A DNA stretch of 64,000 nucleotides, from assembly GCA_963761705.1 (NCBI GenBank), contig CAVXHK010000003.1, forward strand, positions 310,001 through 374,000. Reading direction: 5' to 3'. Below, piece by piece: positions 32,719-40,439 of the stretch (the stretch's first letter is position 1; each line of letters begins with the position of its first letter). The notes beneath the pieces are model-generated. The model had not been told where the DNA came from, did not search any database, and worked only from the letters and a program-made list of their open reading frames with translations. The position numbers and the translations under genes were made by a program. This DNA comes from CAVVKW01 sp963761705. Lineage in GTDB: Bacteria; Verrucomicrobiota; Verrucomicrobiia; Chthoniobacterales; JAATET01.

Positions 32719-34092
32719 TCAGCGCCAGTTGGCGTTCCAACTCTCGAATTCGGCGGGACGCAGACGATAGCGGGCGATGTTTCCCTCGTGCAGGCTGGTC
32801 AGTTCGGTTTCCACGACTTCGACAAAGCGTTCGCGTTCGCTTTTCGGAACCCTTCCGCCAGTCTCCGTAGCAATCCATTGGGCCGCCGTGCGTTTGTTCA
32901 TTCGCCGGTGCACGATCTCCCGAACGAACTCCCCGATGATGGCGCGGTGACGCAATCGAAAGGGGTCCGGATCGCCAAGCGATTGCCGGACGGCGGCGTA
33001 TCGCAGGCTGGACCGCCGATAGGCCCAGGCGAAAACGTCGCGAAGAAATTCGACGCGGTTCAGCTCGTAAACGCCGATGATTGCCCCGAGGTAATCGTCA
33101 CGATCCACGTCGATGAACGAGAGCGGGCAGAGATTGCGCCGGATGAGGGGAATATTGGCGGCCAGGCGGGACACGCGTTTGTTCACGTCTTCGAAGGGCT
33201 GAAGATAGGGCAGGTGAACCATCGCGAAAAAGGCCTGCTCGAACGGATCGCGGATGGTTTCCGCTTTACCCAGAACCTTGAGAAAACGCTCTTCGATTTG
33301 CGCCGGCACTTCCAGCGGGTGAAATACCGTTCCGCTGATCCCGACCGGCCGCGAGCGAATCCGCCCGCCGGCCATCGGATCGGCCAGCAAGTTGTCCGAC
33401 AGAAGCGCGTGGAGATTGCACACCGTGTAGCGATTGAAACCGATGCCCTCCGCCTGTTCCGCGAGCATTTCGATGGCGGCCTTGTGGTTGAGGATCATTT
33501 GGGTTTCCTGCGCCGCCTTGCCTTCGGCTCCTTCGCCCAGATCCAGCAAATGCTGCGTTTCGAGCAGCGAGTAGGTATTGCCCTCCAATCGACTGGAATT
33601 CCATGAGAGGTCGATGAGAAGCCGATGCATGACCTGCCGCAGATACGTCCCCGCCGGCAGATCGCTCAAACCGACCTGCCCGATCTCCAGCAACTCCCGA
33701 CGCAAGTCCTCCGGGAGATAAAATGTCTGGTTCGGGAGGTAGGTATCCAAAAACTCGCCCCGGTAGCCGACCGGAATCCGATCGAAGATCGGCCGGTTCA
33801 CCGCGTCCCGAATCTTGATCGCGTCGGACGACGGCCAATCTCGATCTTCCGGGGTGCCATTCCCCGAGGGCGAAGACTTCGGTGGGAGCACGTAACGCCT
33901 CGCCCGTCCGTGACCCTTTGGAATCAGGAGTCGCGCCCTCACGAGTTGATCGATCCGCCGCTGAAGCGTCCGCCTCGCGAAGTCAATCTCCGGCCTCGCC
34001 AGCAGATCGCCGATTGACAAACCATCCGGCGAATCGGCGACGACGCGGAGGATCAAATGAGAGTCGTCCGGGTGAGTCAGCGACGGTGTCAT
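32719..34092 (-). CDS. Fic-family protein with N-terminal winged helix and degenerate active site
   Basis: From ATG 34092 the product is 457 residues. An N-terminal winged-helix-like DNA-binding region (DGLSIGDLLARPEIDFARRTLQRRIDQLVRARLL) precedes an inhibitory helix, SSRLEGN, which fits the Fic (S/T)xxxE(G/N) motif. The Fic core then reads LQPFEDVNKRVSR where canonical proteins have HPFxDGNGRxxR: the catalytic His is Gln298 and both loop glycines differ. AMP-transfer activity is therefore doubtful, though another phosphotransfer or purely regulatory role is possible. A GTG start at 34128 would overlap the operator array. It lies at the left edge of the tRNA-Leu island. Confidence 0.85.
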   Translation of the reverse strand: MTPSLTHPDDSHLILRVVADSPDGLSIGDLLARPEIDFARRTLQRRIDQLVRARLLIPKGHGRARRYVLPPKSSPSGNGTPEDRDWPSSDAIKIRDAVNRPIFDRIPVGYRGEFLDTYLPNQTFYLPEDLRRELLEIGQVGLSDLPAGTYLRQVMHRLLIDLSWNSSRLEGNTYSLLETQHLLDLGEGAEGKAAQETQMILNHKAAIEMLAEQAEGIGFNRYTVCNLHALLSDNLLADPMAGGRIRSRPVGISGTVFHPLEVPAQIEERFLKVLGKAETIRDPFEQAFFAMVHLPYLQPFEDVNKRVSRLAANIPLIRRNLCPLSFIDVDRDDYLGAIIGVYELNRVEFLRDVFAWAYRRSSLRYAAVRQSLGDPDPFRLRHRAIIGEFVREIVHRRMNKRTAAQWIATETGGRVPKSERERFVEVVETELTSLHEGNIARYRLRPAEFESWNANWR

Positions 34093-34102
34093 TTCGCGAC
34101 TG

Positions 34103-34166
34103 TGGCACGATTTGGTAAATTGCGCCACGAAATGGCGCGATTGGCACGATTAAACGAATCGCGCCA
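34103..34166. promoter_or_regulatory. Array of five TGGCRCGATT half-sites upstream of the Fic gene
   Basis: Half-sites are at 34103-34112 (+), 34118-34127 (-, AATTGCGCCA), 34133-34142 (+), 34142-34151 (+) and 34157-34166 (-, AATCGCGCCA). The outermost pair extends to GACTGTGGC...GCCACAGTC. The array ends 11 bp before ATG 34092. The winged-helix domain of the Fic protein is the natural candidate binder (inference). Confidence 0.75.
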
Positions 34167-34527
34167 CAGTCTTGGGCAGGAGATTTCGAGCCGGCGAAGA
34201 AACCGATCCCCCAATCCCTCTCGTCCCCATTTTTGGTTCTGCTTCGAGCGGGGGCGCTTCACCATTTCCGGCCATTTCAGAAATCTCGACGGGTCACCCA
34301 AATTCCTCGAAGCCTGCGCTGCCGTCAGGAAAACACCGAAACCTGAAACCGCCAGAGAGGAAGCCCAACGCGCCAAGCTCCGCCGCCTCGGCGCAAAATC
34401 AGCGGAAGAGGTCGAAATCGAACTCGAAGAACGCTTCACTGAAGCCCAAGTCCGCGACCTCGCTCGCGGGCGGAAGGCCCTCATAGACACCGAATCTGAT
34501 GCCACGACTGACTCTGCAAAGGCCTGA
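34132..34527 (+). CDS. Hypothetical protein, possibly a gene remnant
   Basis: An open frame of 131 residues diverges from the Fic gene. Its first half is Arg/Ser-rich and overlaps the operator array, so the true start is uncertain. The second half looks protein-like and helical (EEAQRAKLRRLGAKSAEEVEIELEERF). I recognise no family. It may be the C-terminal remainder of a larger gene, as a YgjP relic follows. Confidence 0.35.
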   Translation: MARLARLNESRHSLGQEISSRRRNRSPNPSRPHFWFCFERGRFTISGHFRNLDGSPKFLEACAAVRKTPKPETAREEAQRAKLRRLGAKSAEEVEIELEERFTEAQVRDLARGRKALIDTESDATTDSAKA

Positions 34528-34587
34528 ACGCCACCTCCATGCCGCTGCTCTGAGGAAGGAAGGCTGAACTTTCATTGGCGCACTTTC

Positions 34588-34752
34588 ATGCTTCCCTCCA
34601 GCGTTATCGAGTATCTCGTCCTCCGCGAATTCTGCCACCTAATCGTGCACAACCACAGCAAGGAGTTCTGGACGGAGGTCAGCAGGGTTGTCCCGGACTA
34701 CCGGTGCAGGGAAGCGTGGTTGAGCGTGAACGCAGCAACTCATAACTTTTGA
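34588..34752 (+). pseudogene. C-terminal fragment of a YgjP-type (DUF45/WLM) metallopeptidase
   Basis: The 54-residue frame matches only the end of YgjP-family proteins: SSVIEYLVLREFCHLIVHNH then SKEFWTEVSRVVPDYR and a final WL. The family's HExxH zinc motif reads REFCH, so the first His is lost. The upstream two thirds of the gene are missing. YgjP genes commonly accompany type I restriction operons, so this may be what remains of one (inference). Confidence 0.65.
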
Positions 34753-34865
34753 AATGAGCGCAACATTCGACAGCACCAAGCGATCCCTGCATGGCTGACT
34801 TCGGGACGTCTATTCGGGGAAGTTGAAACTCTCGGATTTCCAGCGCGGCCGTCGCGTCTCAGGGA

Positions 34866-35243
34866 TCAGAACTGCCGCCCCTGCATGGCCCAGTAGTGCC
34901 AGTCGGCGATGGCCTCGGCGGTTTTCTCGTCCACTCCGATGCCTCGGATCTGCATCAGGGGAACTCCCATGGTGCGGCCCTGCCACTCGACCTCGACCAT
35001 GATCTCTCCGAGTCCGCCTTCTTCGTCGTTCAGCATGCCCAACACGGTGACCCGCTCACCGGGCTGCAAAGGAGACGTTTTGCGGGCCTCGACGCACTCA
35101 GCTTCGAAGGGGAAGGCGAGGGTATTCTCCAGATAGCAGGACCACCCGGTCCGAACCTCGCTCTCGTTGTAGGCGTCCACGATGATCTCCATCGTGATGC
35201 GCTCTTCGCGGGGTTCTTCGCGTTGGGGAGGTCGCTTTTTCAT
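34866..35243 (-). CDS. Small calcium-binding-family protein (PF11535-like)
   Basis: The 125-residue acidic protein matches the short calcium-binding family in the order RTGWSCYLENTLAFPFEAEC, SPLQPGERVTVLGM, GEIMVEVEWQGRTMGVPLMQI and the C-terminal EAIADWHYWAMQG. The function of that family is poorly known. Its ATG overlaps the stop of the 530-residue gene by 4 bases, making it the third gene of a coupled operon that diverges from the primase-helicase. A Lys/Arg/Glu-rich start (MKKRPPQREEPREER) is dispensable to the fold. Confidence 0.75.
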   Translation of the reverse strand: MKKRPPQREEPREERITMEIIVDAYNESEVRTGWSCYLENTLAFPFEAECVEARKTSPLQPGERVTVLGMLNDEEGGLGEIMVEVEWQGRTMGVPLMQIRGIGVDEKTAEAIADWHYWAMQGRQF

Positions 35244-36832
35244 TCGCGCAGGAAAATGGCGGGATACCGGTTTCGGTAGAAGCGGCCTTTGAAGCGGCGC
35301 AGCAAGTAATCGATGCCGTTTGGACTCCCGGTGAGAAAGTAGAGCGTTTCGAGGCCGGTGCTTCCCGCGTCGCGGATCACCCGGCGCACGAAGGCCGGGC
35401 TGATGAGTTCTCCCTCAATGAAGGCCTGAAGCGTCTCCATTTCAGGCTGGGTCAGCGGCTTATCTTTCTTTTTCAGGCCGGAAATCAGGGTGTCGAAGCC
35501 GGTGAACATCTCAGTGCCCTGGCCTTCGTGATAAAAGACGGCGATCCCATTTTCATTCTCGAGGAACGCCTGGGGGTAGCTTCCTGGGGCCGGACTCGTC
35601 AGGCCGTGCTTCGCGAGGACCTTCTGCAGGTTCTTCCTGGCTTTCCTTTCCGAGAATGCGCCCATCCGCTTTTGTTCGGCGGCGGCGGCGGACAGTCCGT
35701 CGGGAAAGACGGCGAGATCGTTTCCGTGGAATTGGACAAAGTCCGCGTAATGCTCCGCGGCGATTTCCCGCGCCTGATGCGTGAGATCCGGGCAGTAACG
35801 GTAGGCGATGGAGGAATACGTTTCGCGAAATGCCTTCCGCGTGGAGGCAAAGTCCTTCGGCACGCTTTCCCACCTTTGCTGGCCGCCGGACCAAACCCAT
35901 TCACCGCGCCAAGGCACGAGGCTGCCATAGGCCATCTGACCGGCGAGGAACGGGCAGGTTTGCCGGTCGATTTCCATGCGGACACGATACGGCTGGTCAT
36001 TGATCAGATTGACCGCGTCGAGGGTTTCCACCTTCGTGCCACGGACGTTCAGGGATTCGATCCGGTAGAAGGCGGTGTGGCGTTCGTGCCAGCCGCGCAG
36101 CTCGGTGCGGTCGGACGATGGCAGATCCAGCGCGGCGGCGAGGATGTCCACGGGGCCGAGACCGGACCACTCGGTGCATTGCTGGCAGAGGAAATCGTCG
36201 GTCTCGGCGATTTCCTGATCGGGCTCGGGATTCGCCTTCCGCAAATGGTCCTCGAACGCGAAGCGGAAGAGGAAGGACCGCGTGCCCAGCCACACGAGCT
36301 TGCGTTTGACGTCCCAGCCGCGGCGGTTTGGGCGGGCGAGGAAGCTTGCCACGGCCGCCGGGCGCGCTGGCCGTGCGCTGAAGGCTTCGCCGAGGAATTC
36401 GGCGGCGAACTCCGCGATGGTGACGAACCCGTGATGGGTCGGGCCGACGATATGATCCGGTTGGAAATGCCGCCACACGCTGGAGAGGAAAAACTGGAAT
36501 CGGCGCGGATCGAATGGTTCCAGGCCGGACTCGCCTGGCTGGCACAGGAGCGGCAGGGGAACGCCAAAGAATTCCCGGTGATACGCTTCGAGGCTCCGCC
36601 AAAGACCGGCGTCGTCGTGCAAATCCTCGGCCAACTCCGTGAGAGCAAGGGCCAGATCATCAAGTTCGTCCGCGTCCAGAAGAAACGATTCCGACTCGAT
36701 TTCGGCGACGCGCCGGGCGAGCTGGTTGCGAAAGCGTAGCGCCGTCTGGAACAGCGCGTTGGTTTCGCGCTTCGGCGCTCCGGGAGGGCGGCGGGCCTCG
36801 ACGCGGTCCCGGAAGGTCGGTGTTCTGGTCAT
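35240..36832 (-). CDS. Unknown 530-residue protein of the primase-helicase cluster
   Basis: I do not recognise a named family. The protein is soluble, with a helical N-terminal half (RFRNQLARRVAEIESESFLLDADELDDL), a CQQC pair in DDFLCQQCTEWSG, and a beta-rich middle (RTELRGWHERHTAFYRIESL; NDQPYRVRMEIDRQTCPF). The helical C-terminal region holds KARKNLQKVLAKHGL. ATG 36832 overlaps the stop of the 158-residue gene and its own stop overlaps the Ca-binding-family gene. The strict coupling argues that all three products act together, probably with the divergent AEP-helicase. ATG 36832 was preferred over an Arg-rich extension. Confidence 0.8.
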   Translation of the reverse strand: MTRTPTFRDRVEARRPPGAPKRETNALFQTALRFRNQLARRVAEIESESFLLDADELDDLALALTELAEDLHDDAGLWRSLEAYHREFFGVPLPLLCQPGESGLEPFDPRRFQFFLSSVWRHFQPDHIVGPTHHGFVTIAEFAAEFLGEAFSARPARPAAVASFLARPNRRGWDVKRKLVWLGTRSFLFRFAFEDHLRKANPEPDQEIAETDDFLCQQCTEWSGLGPVDILAAALDLPSSDRTELRGWHERHTAFYRIESLNVRGTKVETLDAVNLINDQPYRVRMEIDRQTCPFLAGQMAYGSLVPWRGEWVWSGGQQRWESVPKDFASTRKAFRETYSSIAYRYCPDLTHQAREIAAEHYADFVQFHGNDLAVFPDGLSAAAAEQKRMGAFSERKARKNLQKVLAKHGLTSPAPGSYPQAFLENENGIAVFYHEGQGTEMFTGFDTLISGLKKKDKPLTQPEMETLQAFIEGELISPAFVRRVIRDAGSTGLETLYFLTGSPNGIDYLLRRFKGRFYRNRYPAIFLRE

Positions 36833-37305
36833 TTTCTCGTGGCGGCTTGCGCCAGGAAGCCAGCGAGAAATTCGAGGTAGTCGCGGGAGCCGGGTTCGTC
36901 GCTGGTGCGGATGGCGCACGACTCCTTGACGGCTCCGAGGGCGGCCGTCCATTCGGCGGTCGAGAGTGCCTGCTGCTCCGTCGCGCCGCCCGGTGACTGA
37001 GTTTCCACGTTAAGCGATTCCCGGACGGCGATCAAGCGGTCCAGCAATTCGGCGAGAAATTGATCCTTCGGACTCGCGGAGCTGGTCACGGGTTTGGGGC
37101 GCTTCCCGTTGGCCGCGTGGGCTGCTTTGACGAGCAGCGAACGGACGTTCGAGTCGGTTAGTCTGATGTCCTGGGCGGCCGCCTGCTGGTCCCCTTTGAG
37201 AATTTCATTTTCAATGGCATAGAGGATCGCGGCGTAAAAGGGGTCCTTCATGAGATCACCGTGTCGCATGAACTCGGGAGTATGAAAATTCCTCCGGCCT
37301 GACAA
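36829..37305 (-). CDS. Unknown 158-residue protein, first gene of the coupled operon
   Basis: There is no family match. The helical N-terminus (DPFYAAILYAIENEILKG) is followed by a stretch that could be a small helix-turn-helix (DIRLTDSNVRSLLVKAA) and a helical C-terminus. Start choice is uncertain: ATG 37305 gives 158 residues, ATG 37269 gives 146 and ATG 37251 gives 140. A GGAGG sequence lies just upstream of 37269 within the longest frame, so a start internal to the longest frame is possible. Only 33 bp separate ATG 37305 from the divergent primase-helicase start, so the two transcripts share one promoter region. Confidence 0.65.
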   Translation of the reverse strand: MSGRRNFHTPEFMRHGDLMKDPFYAAILYAIENEILKGDQQAAAQDIRLTDSNVRSLLVKAAHAANGKRPKPVTSSASPKDQFLAELLDRLIAVRESLNVETQSPGGATEQQALSTAEWTAALGAVKESCAIRTSDEPGSRDYLEFLAGFLAQAATRK

Positions 37306-37338
37306 TTCGTAAGTTCCGCCCTATCCATTCTGTGAGCG

Positions 37339-39735
37339 ATGAAGGCGGAAGACCACAAAGATCGGCTCACTATGGCATTGGCCGAGAATGACCGGTTGCG
37401 AGGCGAGAACGAGCACCTGCGCAAGCTCCTGCGGGTTCGCGCGGCTTGTCCGCAGGCGGTTCCGGCTTCCGAAATCAAGGTGCCGCCGTCCGCTCCGGTC
37501 GCAGCGGACGAAAAGATTCGTTTGTTCCGGAGTCTCTTTCGAGGACGGGAGGACGTCTATGCCGTGCGTTGGGAAGGGAAGAGCGGGAAAGCCGGATACT
37601 CCCCAGCCCAGATCGCGAACGGCTGGTTTGCCTCGAAAGCCGAGGCCAGGGCGAACCGGGAGCTCCTTCCGCTGACGGATGCGGTGATTCGTGATCATCT
37701 CCGCGGCCGATTAACGGCAGGCATTTACCCTTTGTTGAAAAACGAGACCTGCTGGTTCCTGGCCGCGGATTTCGACAAGGCCGACTGGCCCGACGATGCA
37801 GCCGCCTTTCTCCAGACGTGCTCTCAGGCTGGCATCCCCGCGTATTTGGAACGCTCACGGTCGGGACGGGGCGCCCACGTTTGGATTTTTTTCGAGCAGG
37901 CGATTCCGGCGTCCCTGGCGAGGAAGCTCGGCGCGGCGATGCTCACGAGGACGATGGAGCGGCGGCATCAGATCGGACTGGATTCGTATGACCGTTTTTT
38001 TCCTAACCAGGACACGATGCCGCAAGGCGGCTTCGGCAACTTGATCGCGCTTCCGCTTCAGCGCGGACCCCGGGATGAAGGCAATAGCGTGTTTCTCGGC
38101 GACGACCTCGCCCCGATTGCCGATCAATGGCGATTTCTGTCCGGAGTAAAGCGGCTTTCCATCGAGGTGACTCAGACGGGGGTGCGCGAAGCCGAGCGAG
38201 CTGGCAGTGTGATCGGAGTTCGTCTCGGCGCCGGTGACGGGGATGAGCGTGACCCGTGGTTGATGCCGCCTTTGCGGGAGGCGAAGTCGGCGGTGATCGA
38301 CGGCCCGTTTCCTGATCGCGTGACGGTGACCGTGGCCAATCTGGTCTACGTGGAGAAGGAAGGGCTGCCATCGGCCATGTTGAACCGGCTGGCAAGGCTG
38401 GCCGCGTTTCAGAATCCCGAGTTCTACCGCGCCCAAGCCATGCGGCTTTCGACTTACGGCAAACCGCGGGTTATCCACTGCGCGGAGGAATTTACCCGCC
38501 ATCTCGGATTGCCGCGCGGGTGTGAGAGCGATGTCGTCAGCCTGCTCAAGGCTCACGGCATCCAAGTCCAATTGGCCGACGAGCGCGTTTCTGGAACTGC
38601 GTTGGACGTTCATTTTCACGGTGAACTGCGGCCCGATCAGGAGAAGGCTGCGACGGACTTGCTGCGGCATGATATCGGCGTGTTATCGGCCGGAACGGCT
38701 TTTGGGAAAACGGTGGTGGCTGCGTGGATGATTGCCGCTCGAAAAACGAATACGCTGGTTCTGGTGCATCGGCGGCAACTGCTCGACCAATGGCGGGAGC
38801 GGCTTGCAATCTTTTTGGACCTTCCCTTGAAGAGCATCGGGCAGATTGGGGCGGGGCGGAGGAAACCGGGTGGAAGAATCGACGTCGCCGTGATCCAAAG
38901 TTTGAATCGAAAAGGCGTCGTGGAGGGATTGGTGGCTGAATACGGACAGGTGATCGTGGATGAATGTCACCATCTTTCCGCGTTTAGCTTCGAGCAGGTG
39001 CTTCGTCGGGCGAAAGCGCGTCATGTGCTCGGCTTGACGGCCACGCCTTATCGCAAGGACGGTCATCACCCGATCATCCTGATGCAATGCGGCGACATTC
39101 GCCACCATGTGAGCCCCCTTGAACAAGCCGTCGCCCGTCCCTTTCACCATGTGGTTCTACCCCGTCCGACAACATTTCGACTTCCTCCCCAGATCGAGAA
39201 GCCGCCCATTCACGAGATTTACCGGGCGCTGACTCGCGACGAATCCCGCAACACCCTCATCGTGCAGGACGTGTTGGCGGCTGTCGGTCGCGGCCGATCC
39301 CCGCTGATCCTAACCGAACGGATCGACCATCTCGATCTGCTCGCCGCACGGCTGGAAGGCGCAGTCAGGAATCTCATCGTCCTTCGGGGCGGCATGGGAG
39401 TGAAACAACGCCGGGGTGTCATGAAACGTCTCGAGCAAGTCTCCGGCGAGGAGGATTGCGTGCTTCTCGCGACGGGACGCTACATTGGAGAAGGATTCGA
39501 CCACGCGCGGCTCGACACGTTGTTTCTCGCGATGCCAATCTCTTGGAAAGGCACCCTCCAGCAGTATGTCGGCAGGCTTCACCGGCTTCATGCCAACAAA
39601 AAGGAAGTCATCGTCTACGATTACGCGGATGATGCCATGCCGGTGCTTTCCGCGATGTTTGGGCGGCGTCTGAGGGGATATGAGGCTGCCGGATATGCGG
39701 TGAAGGCGGGCGAATTGCCTCTATCGTTGGCATGA
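37339..39735 (+). CDS. Archaeo-eukaryotic primase-SF2 helicase fusion (TOTE conflict-system type)
   Basis: The 798-residue protein has three parts. A short coiled coil (residues about 1-35, RGENEHLRKLLRV) leads into an AEP-superfamily primase domain at about 55-260. That domain has the DxD metal motif Asp144/Asp146 in FLAADFDKADW, His180 in SRSGRGAHVWIFF and the conserved NQDTMPQGGFGNLIALPLQ. An SF2 helicase follows: P-loop SAGTAFGKT near 455, DECHH near 542, LTATPYRKDG, and motif VI QQYVGRLHR near 744. This fusion is the hallmark of TOTE-type conflict systems (family knowledge), predicted to act on invading nucleic acid. It diverges from the three-gene operon. Confidence 0.88.
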   Translation: MKAEDHKDRLTMALAENDRLRGENEHLRKLLRVRAACPQAVPASEIKVPPSAPVAADEKIRLFRSLFRGREDVYAVRWEGKSGKAGYSPAQIANGWFASKAEARANRELLPLTDAVIRDHLRGRLTAGIYPLLKNETCWFLAADFDKADWPDDAAAFLQTCSQAGIPAYLERSRSGRGAHVWIFFEQAIPASLARKLGAAMLTRTMERRHQIGLDSYDRFFPNQDTMPQGGFGNLIALPLQRGPRDEGNSVFLGDDLAPIADQWRFLSGVKRLSIEVTQTGVREAERAGSVIGVRLGAGDGDERDPWLMPPLREAKSAVIDGPFPDRVTVTVANLVYVEKEGLPSAMLNRLARLAAFQNPEFYRAQAMRLSTYGKPRVIHCAEEFTRHLGLPRGCESDVVSLLKAHGIQVQLADERVSGTALDVHFHGELRPDQEKAATDLLRHDIGVLSAGTAFGKTVVAAWMIAARKTNTLVLVHRRQLLDQWRERLAIFLDLPLKSIGQIGAGRRKPGGRIDVAVIQSLNRKGVVEGLVAEYGQVIVDECHHLSAFSFEQVLRRAKARHVLGLTATPYRKDGHHPIILMQCGDIRHHVSPLEQAVARPFHHVVLPRPTTFRLPPQIEKPPIHEIYRALTRDESRNTLIVQDVLAAVGRGRSPLILTERIDHLDLLAARLEGAVRNLIVLRGGMGVKQRRGVMKRLEQVSGEEDCVLLATGRYIGEGFDHARLDTLFLAMPISWKGTLQQYVGRLHRLHANKKEVIVYDYADDAMPVLSAMFGRRLRGYEAAGYAVKAGELPLSLA

Positions 39736-40004
39736 AAGTTCGCGCAAGTGAGCGTCGGAATGAAAGCAATGGACCCAGGCTTCGATCAAAACCGAAGGAT
39801 TCTTTCGGGCGACGGAAAGCAGCTTCAATGCGGCTCCAGAGGGACTGCGTTGTCGATTTGAGAGAATCTGTCGAATTCAGCCATTGATGGGCGGGCGTTT
39901 TGGCAGGAATAAGAAATCAAGCCTGCATACATTCCTCTCAGAGTGAATTAGGGGAAGTCTGAAGTGCTTTTTAGATTGGAGAGGGCGCTGGTCGTGCGGC
40001 AATT

Positions 40005-40321
40005 TCATCGATGCCGCTCCAGTTTCTCCCGGATTCGGTCGATCTCGGGAGCGAGACGTTTCTCGTCCGGCAGAGCCGTGAAGTATTCGCGCACCAGGAC
40101 TTTGTAGGGCAGGTTGTCCTTGGTGTAGCGGACGAGGGAACTGCTTTTTCCGGCGCAGAGGATGATGTCGACCGGGGGATTGCCGTCATGACCGAATTTA
40201 AGGCCCGCGCCGTGGTCCGCCTCGCGGCATCGAGCAGCTCGACCACGCCGGAAAGAACACAGTCGTAGTCCCGGATCGCGGGTGGTTTTGGAGTCTGCTT
40301 GCTTTTTCGTAGATGGAGCAA
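40005..40321 (-). pseudogene. DUF1016 (YhcG-type PDDEXK nuclease) relic with internal deletion
   Basis: The N-terminal DUF1016 helix (RDYDCVLSGVVELLDAARRT, then TARALNSV) is fused out of frame to the extreme C-terminus. In another frame that end reads GHDGNPPVDIILCAGKSSSL and KVLVREYFTALPDEKRLAPE before a stop at 40005. Roughly 200 codons of the middle, including most of the nuclease domain, are absent. DUF1016 proteins are frequent in defence islands. The gap of 269 bp to the helicase holds nothing recognisable. Confidence 0.75.
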
Positions 40322-40439
40322 TCAGACGGACGGTGAAAGATGTTGGCTCCGGCCGCAGATCCTGGTTGGCCGGGTGAGTTGTTGGTCCGATTCGCCCGCA
40401 CGGTTCCGTTAAAATTTCGCGAGACTGGAGATTTGCAAC

